This document shows, one piece after another, positions 61,531 to 64,000 of a stretch of 64,000 bases of DNA. The stretch comes from Antedon bifida (lineage: Eukaryota > Echinodermata > Crinoidea > Comatulida > Antedonidae). The DNA is taken from positions 496,001-560,000 of the forward strand of contig OY727098.1 of assembly GCA_963402885.1 (NCBI GenBank), read 5' to 3'. The position numbers were made by a program, and so were the translations under genes. The number at the start of each line of letters is the position of its first letter. The first letter of the stretch is position 1. The notes under the pieces were generated by a model. That model had not been told where the DNA came from. It did not search any database and saw only the letters and a list, made by a program, of their open reading frames with translations.

Positions 61531-62965
61531 TAACGCTTTAATAACACGTTTTTGTACTTCGTTTTAAGCATAACTTTGCTTTTACAATTACAAAGTTATT
61601 GTTGTATAAAAGTTATTAATTGTCCCGTACACCATGCTACTGGAATCTTAGAGTTGCCTTATAATTTAAACTGTCTCATCTGACTTCTTATATTTTAATA
61701 ACCGCAAACAGTTTTAACCTAGTTATTAGAGTGGCCATTTCAAGTAAAATTGGATAAGATCAGCGTAAAACTAATCAGGCAATCTGTACGCTGTAGCAAA
61801 TGTAGGGTCTGTGCACGTCGAGTGTTTGTATATTGGATTCCCTACAAACTCATTATTGTGCGCCAAGCATAATTATTATGCACTAGGTAATCATGTTTGA
61901 TTTGTCCTTATGGATAATTAGTCAGAATGAATACAAATAGAATATTGACAAAGGATATAACAATATTGCCTTTAATTACAATATCCATATGAATGAATGA
62001 CTGAATGACACAACTCGAGAAATGTTCAAAATCAAATCAACATTTTTAGATTGGAGATAGCAAAAGTAAATTAAACGCTCAGAAACTAAGCAAAGTACTT
62101 AGTATATAGATAGCGATAGAGGGCGTCCCATTAACTATTTCGGCTTATGTTAAAGGTACAGATAACTCGAGATGTTAAGAAGTGTTTGTTAAGTCACCAA
62201 TATATCGATTTTCATGAAAATAAATAGAGATGGTCTGCTGATAAATATCCATACAAATTCAGGAAAATAACTTGAAAATCGAACACATTAACATACAAAC
62301 ATACAAAGTAAGTAACATACTTGGAAAATACTTTGCGCATAACATTCAATTTCAATGTCCATTAGTTTTCATGATGAATTATTCCATATCAATGAAAACA
62401 ATTTCAAATTAAAAACAGTATCATCTTATTCGGCCTTTCGTGGCCAACTATTTTTTGTTTTAATTAGATTTTGTTAAAATATTTTGAAGATTTTAACCTC
62501 AATAACACGCGATGAATTATTTACACTGCATATATTTAGTATGTAGATTGCGTTTGATTAATTTATTAACAAGATGAATAAAGAGTTACTAATGAGAAAT
62601 AGGTAGCTCATCAGTAAATTTACAAGCATGGCAGCACAATGGGAATTGAGTAACAACGCTAGTCGTAATGTGTCTTACTTATTGTAATTACTGTGTTAAT
62701 GAATTAGCCTTCTCCTAAATGCAGACCTCTAATGCTATGCTCTATTCGTATAATAACATGTAGTGCAACTTACTGTGCAAGTTTGTTATCAGAGTTTAGG
62801 AACATACCAAAATCACATATCTAACCCTATCGATCAAATCCAACTATCTTGATTGAACAATTTTTACAATACACTGAGTATTTAGTACAATGTTATATAG
62901 TCAGCTTGACTTGTTCAATTGTCGTTCCATGATCGTATTTTGCAACTGCTAGCTGCGATCATGCT

Positions 62966-63049
62966 GCGATCACAGGTGGCCTCTTCGCCCCTATCTATTG
63001 TTAAATCGCGATCACAGGTGGCCTCTTCGCCCCTATCTATTGTTAAATC
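62966..63049. repeat. 42-bp perfect tandem duplication
   Basis: GCGATCACAGGTGGCCTCTT followed by CGCCCCTATCTATTGTTAAA and TC, twice in succession (62966, 63008). Confidence 0.9.
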
Positions 63050-63230
63050 TCCTTAGAAATGTAATCCCTTTAAAACCATTGTTCTTTACACAAAAACAAA
63101 AATAGTTTAGGAACATCAAACTGTAAACGCGTCCGCAAATGATTAAATTGGTGATCGTGGAACAAGAAATGATATCATGTAAATGAGGTACGGTAACAGT
63201 GTTTTAGTGATGCATACAGTGAAATGAAAG

Positions 63231-63548
63231 AATGAGTTATACAATCATAGAATGAGTTATACAATCATAGAATGAGTTATACAATCATAGAATGAGTTAT
63301 ACAATCATAGAATGAGTTATACAATCATAGAATGAGTTATACAATCATAGAATGAGTTATACAATCATAGAATGAGTTATACAATCATAGAATGAGTTAT
63401 ACAATCATGAGTTATACAATCATGAGTTATACAATCATAGAATGAGTTATACAATCATAGAATGAGTTATACAATCATAGAATGAGTTATACAATCATAG
63501 AATGAGTTATACAATCATAGAATGAGTTATACAATCATAGAATGAGTT
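63231..63548. repeat. 20-bp minisatellite (about 16 units)
   Basis: Unit AATGAGTTATACAATCATAG, essentially perfect. Two central units near 63405-63430 have lost five bases (ACAATCATGAGTTAT). Adjacent sequence at 63549-63600 (TGCGTTGAACGCAAGCTCAT, TTGCGTTACG) resembles a MITE B fragment. Confidence 0.95.
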
Positions 63549-64000
63549 GTGTGTGTTGCATTGCGTTGAACGCAAGCTCATTTGCGTTACGTTTCTGGGA
63601 TACTCTCGAATTATTATGATAAATCAATACACGATACGGCAGTCAAACTAATAAATCAAATCATATTACGTTTAGAAAAAGCTGCAAAATCATGTCAGCA
63701 TTTGAAGATCAGTTTCAACGAAATGAAAGTAAAACATTTTGCAGATTATGATTTCGTTCTTGTATATCGGATGAGGAATGTGGTTTTAAGAATGAAAGTG
63801 ATGGAAATAGCGTTTAAATTACATGCTTAGTTAGTAGACTATAATCGGATTTGAAAAATAACAATTCAGCAACGAGAATGCACGTTGGTAATGAACTCAA
63901 TAAAATGTTAAACTAGTTATTATACGAGAAATTAGAGTAATGAGTTGATATACGGATTAAACGATTTATTTTAATGAGAGGATAAAACATAGCCCTGAAC

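Larger units (their letters stand above)
59244..64000. other. Right end of window, no gene recognised
   Basis: Apart from the repeats listed, I see unassigned AT-rich DNA. The open frame at 63582-63830 (82 codons) begins in MITE-like sequence, and its product resembles no family I know. Confidence 0.4.

Noticed and set aside
63231-63548. Possible CRISPR-like array
   Set aside because: Units are directly contiguous with no unique spacers, and the DNA is eukaryotic; it is a simple minisatellite.
63582-63830. 82-codon frame with a Lys/Arg-rich product
   Set aside because: Begins in MITE-like sequence beside a minisatellite, with no recognisable domain. It could be an exon only if transcript data show it.

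Overview
The window is AT-rich, intron-rich eukaryotic DNA from an animal. It carries two recognisable spliced host genes, both on the minus strand, one intact-looking reverse-transcriptase reading frame, and many small palindromic transposons and minisatellites. The proteins are of bilaterian type. The repeat content (tRNA-derived SINEs, TTAA-ended and TAA-flanked MITEs, a very frequent TAGGCCTA palindrome) suggests a marine invertebrate, possibly an echinoderm or other invertebrate deuterostome. That taxonomic guess is inference and was not checked.

1-16.2 kb: the 5' seven coding exons of STK11/LKB1 (minus strand, start codon at 16160, last visible exon ending at 265; later exons lie off the left edge). 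I rebuilt exons 2-7 from splice signals and protein similarity. Their lengths (84, 90, 133, 137, 128, 58 nt) equal those I recall for human STK11. Intron 2 is a minor-spliceosome (U12) AT-AC intron with a near-perfect donor and branch site. Intron 1 is 11.3 kb and full of SINE and MITE debris.

16.2-20.2 kb: intergenic, with a 26-bp GATC-rich minisatellite near 18.6-19.1 kb.

20.2-31.4 kb: a three-exon class A GPCR gene (minus strand, about 649 residues) resembling prostanoid (EP-type) receptors. It has the YPxTWCF motif in extracellular loop 2 and an intron at the end of TM6. It lacks the usual TM7 arginine and the Asp/Asn of the D/NPxxY motif, and its C-terminal tail contains five TDHSVPYS repeats. 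Its 8.7-kb first intron holds a degenerate 28S rRNA fragment, MITEs and a long 28-bp minisatellite.

31.4-64 kb: no host exon that I can support. The region contains a 5'-truncated non-LTR retrotransposon with a 549-codon intact RT frame (38.5-40.5 kb), several MITE families, an inverted-repeat pair at 51.5 and 53.9 kb, a minisatellite apparently grown from a MITE end (55.6-56.1 kb), and a 20-bp array (63.2 kb).

The two genes have no visible functional link. No new multi-gene system is evident. The most noteworthy points are the ancient U12 intron, the atypical prostanoid-like receptor, the MITE-to-satellite transition and the TAGGCCTA enrichment.
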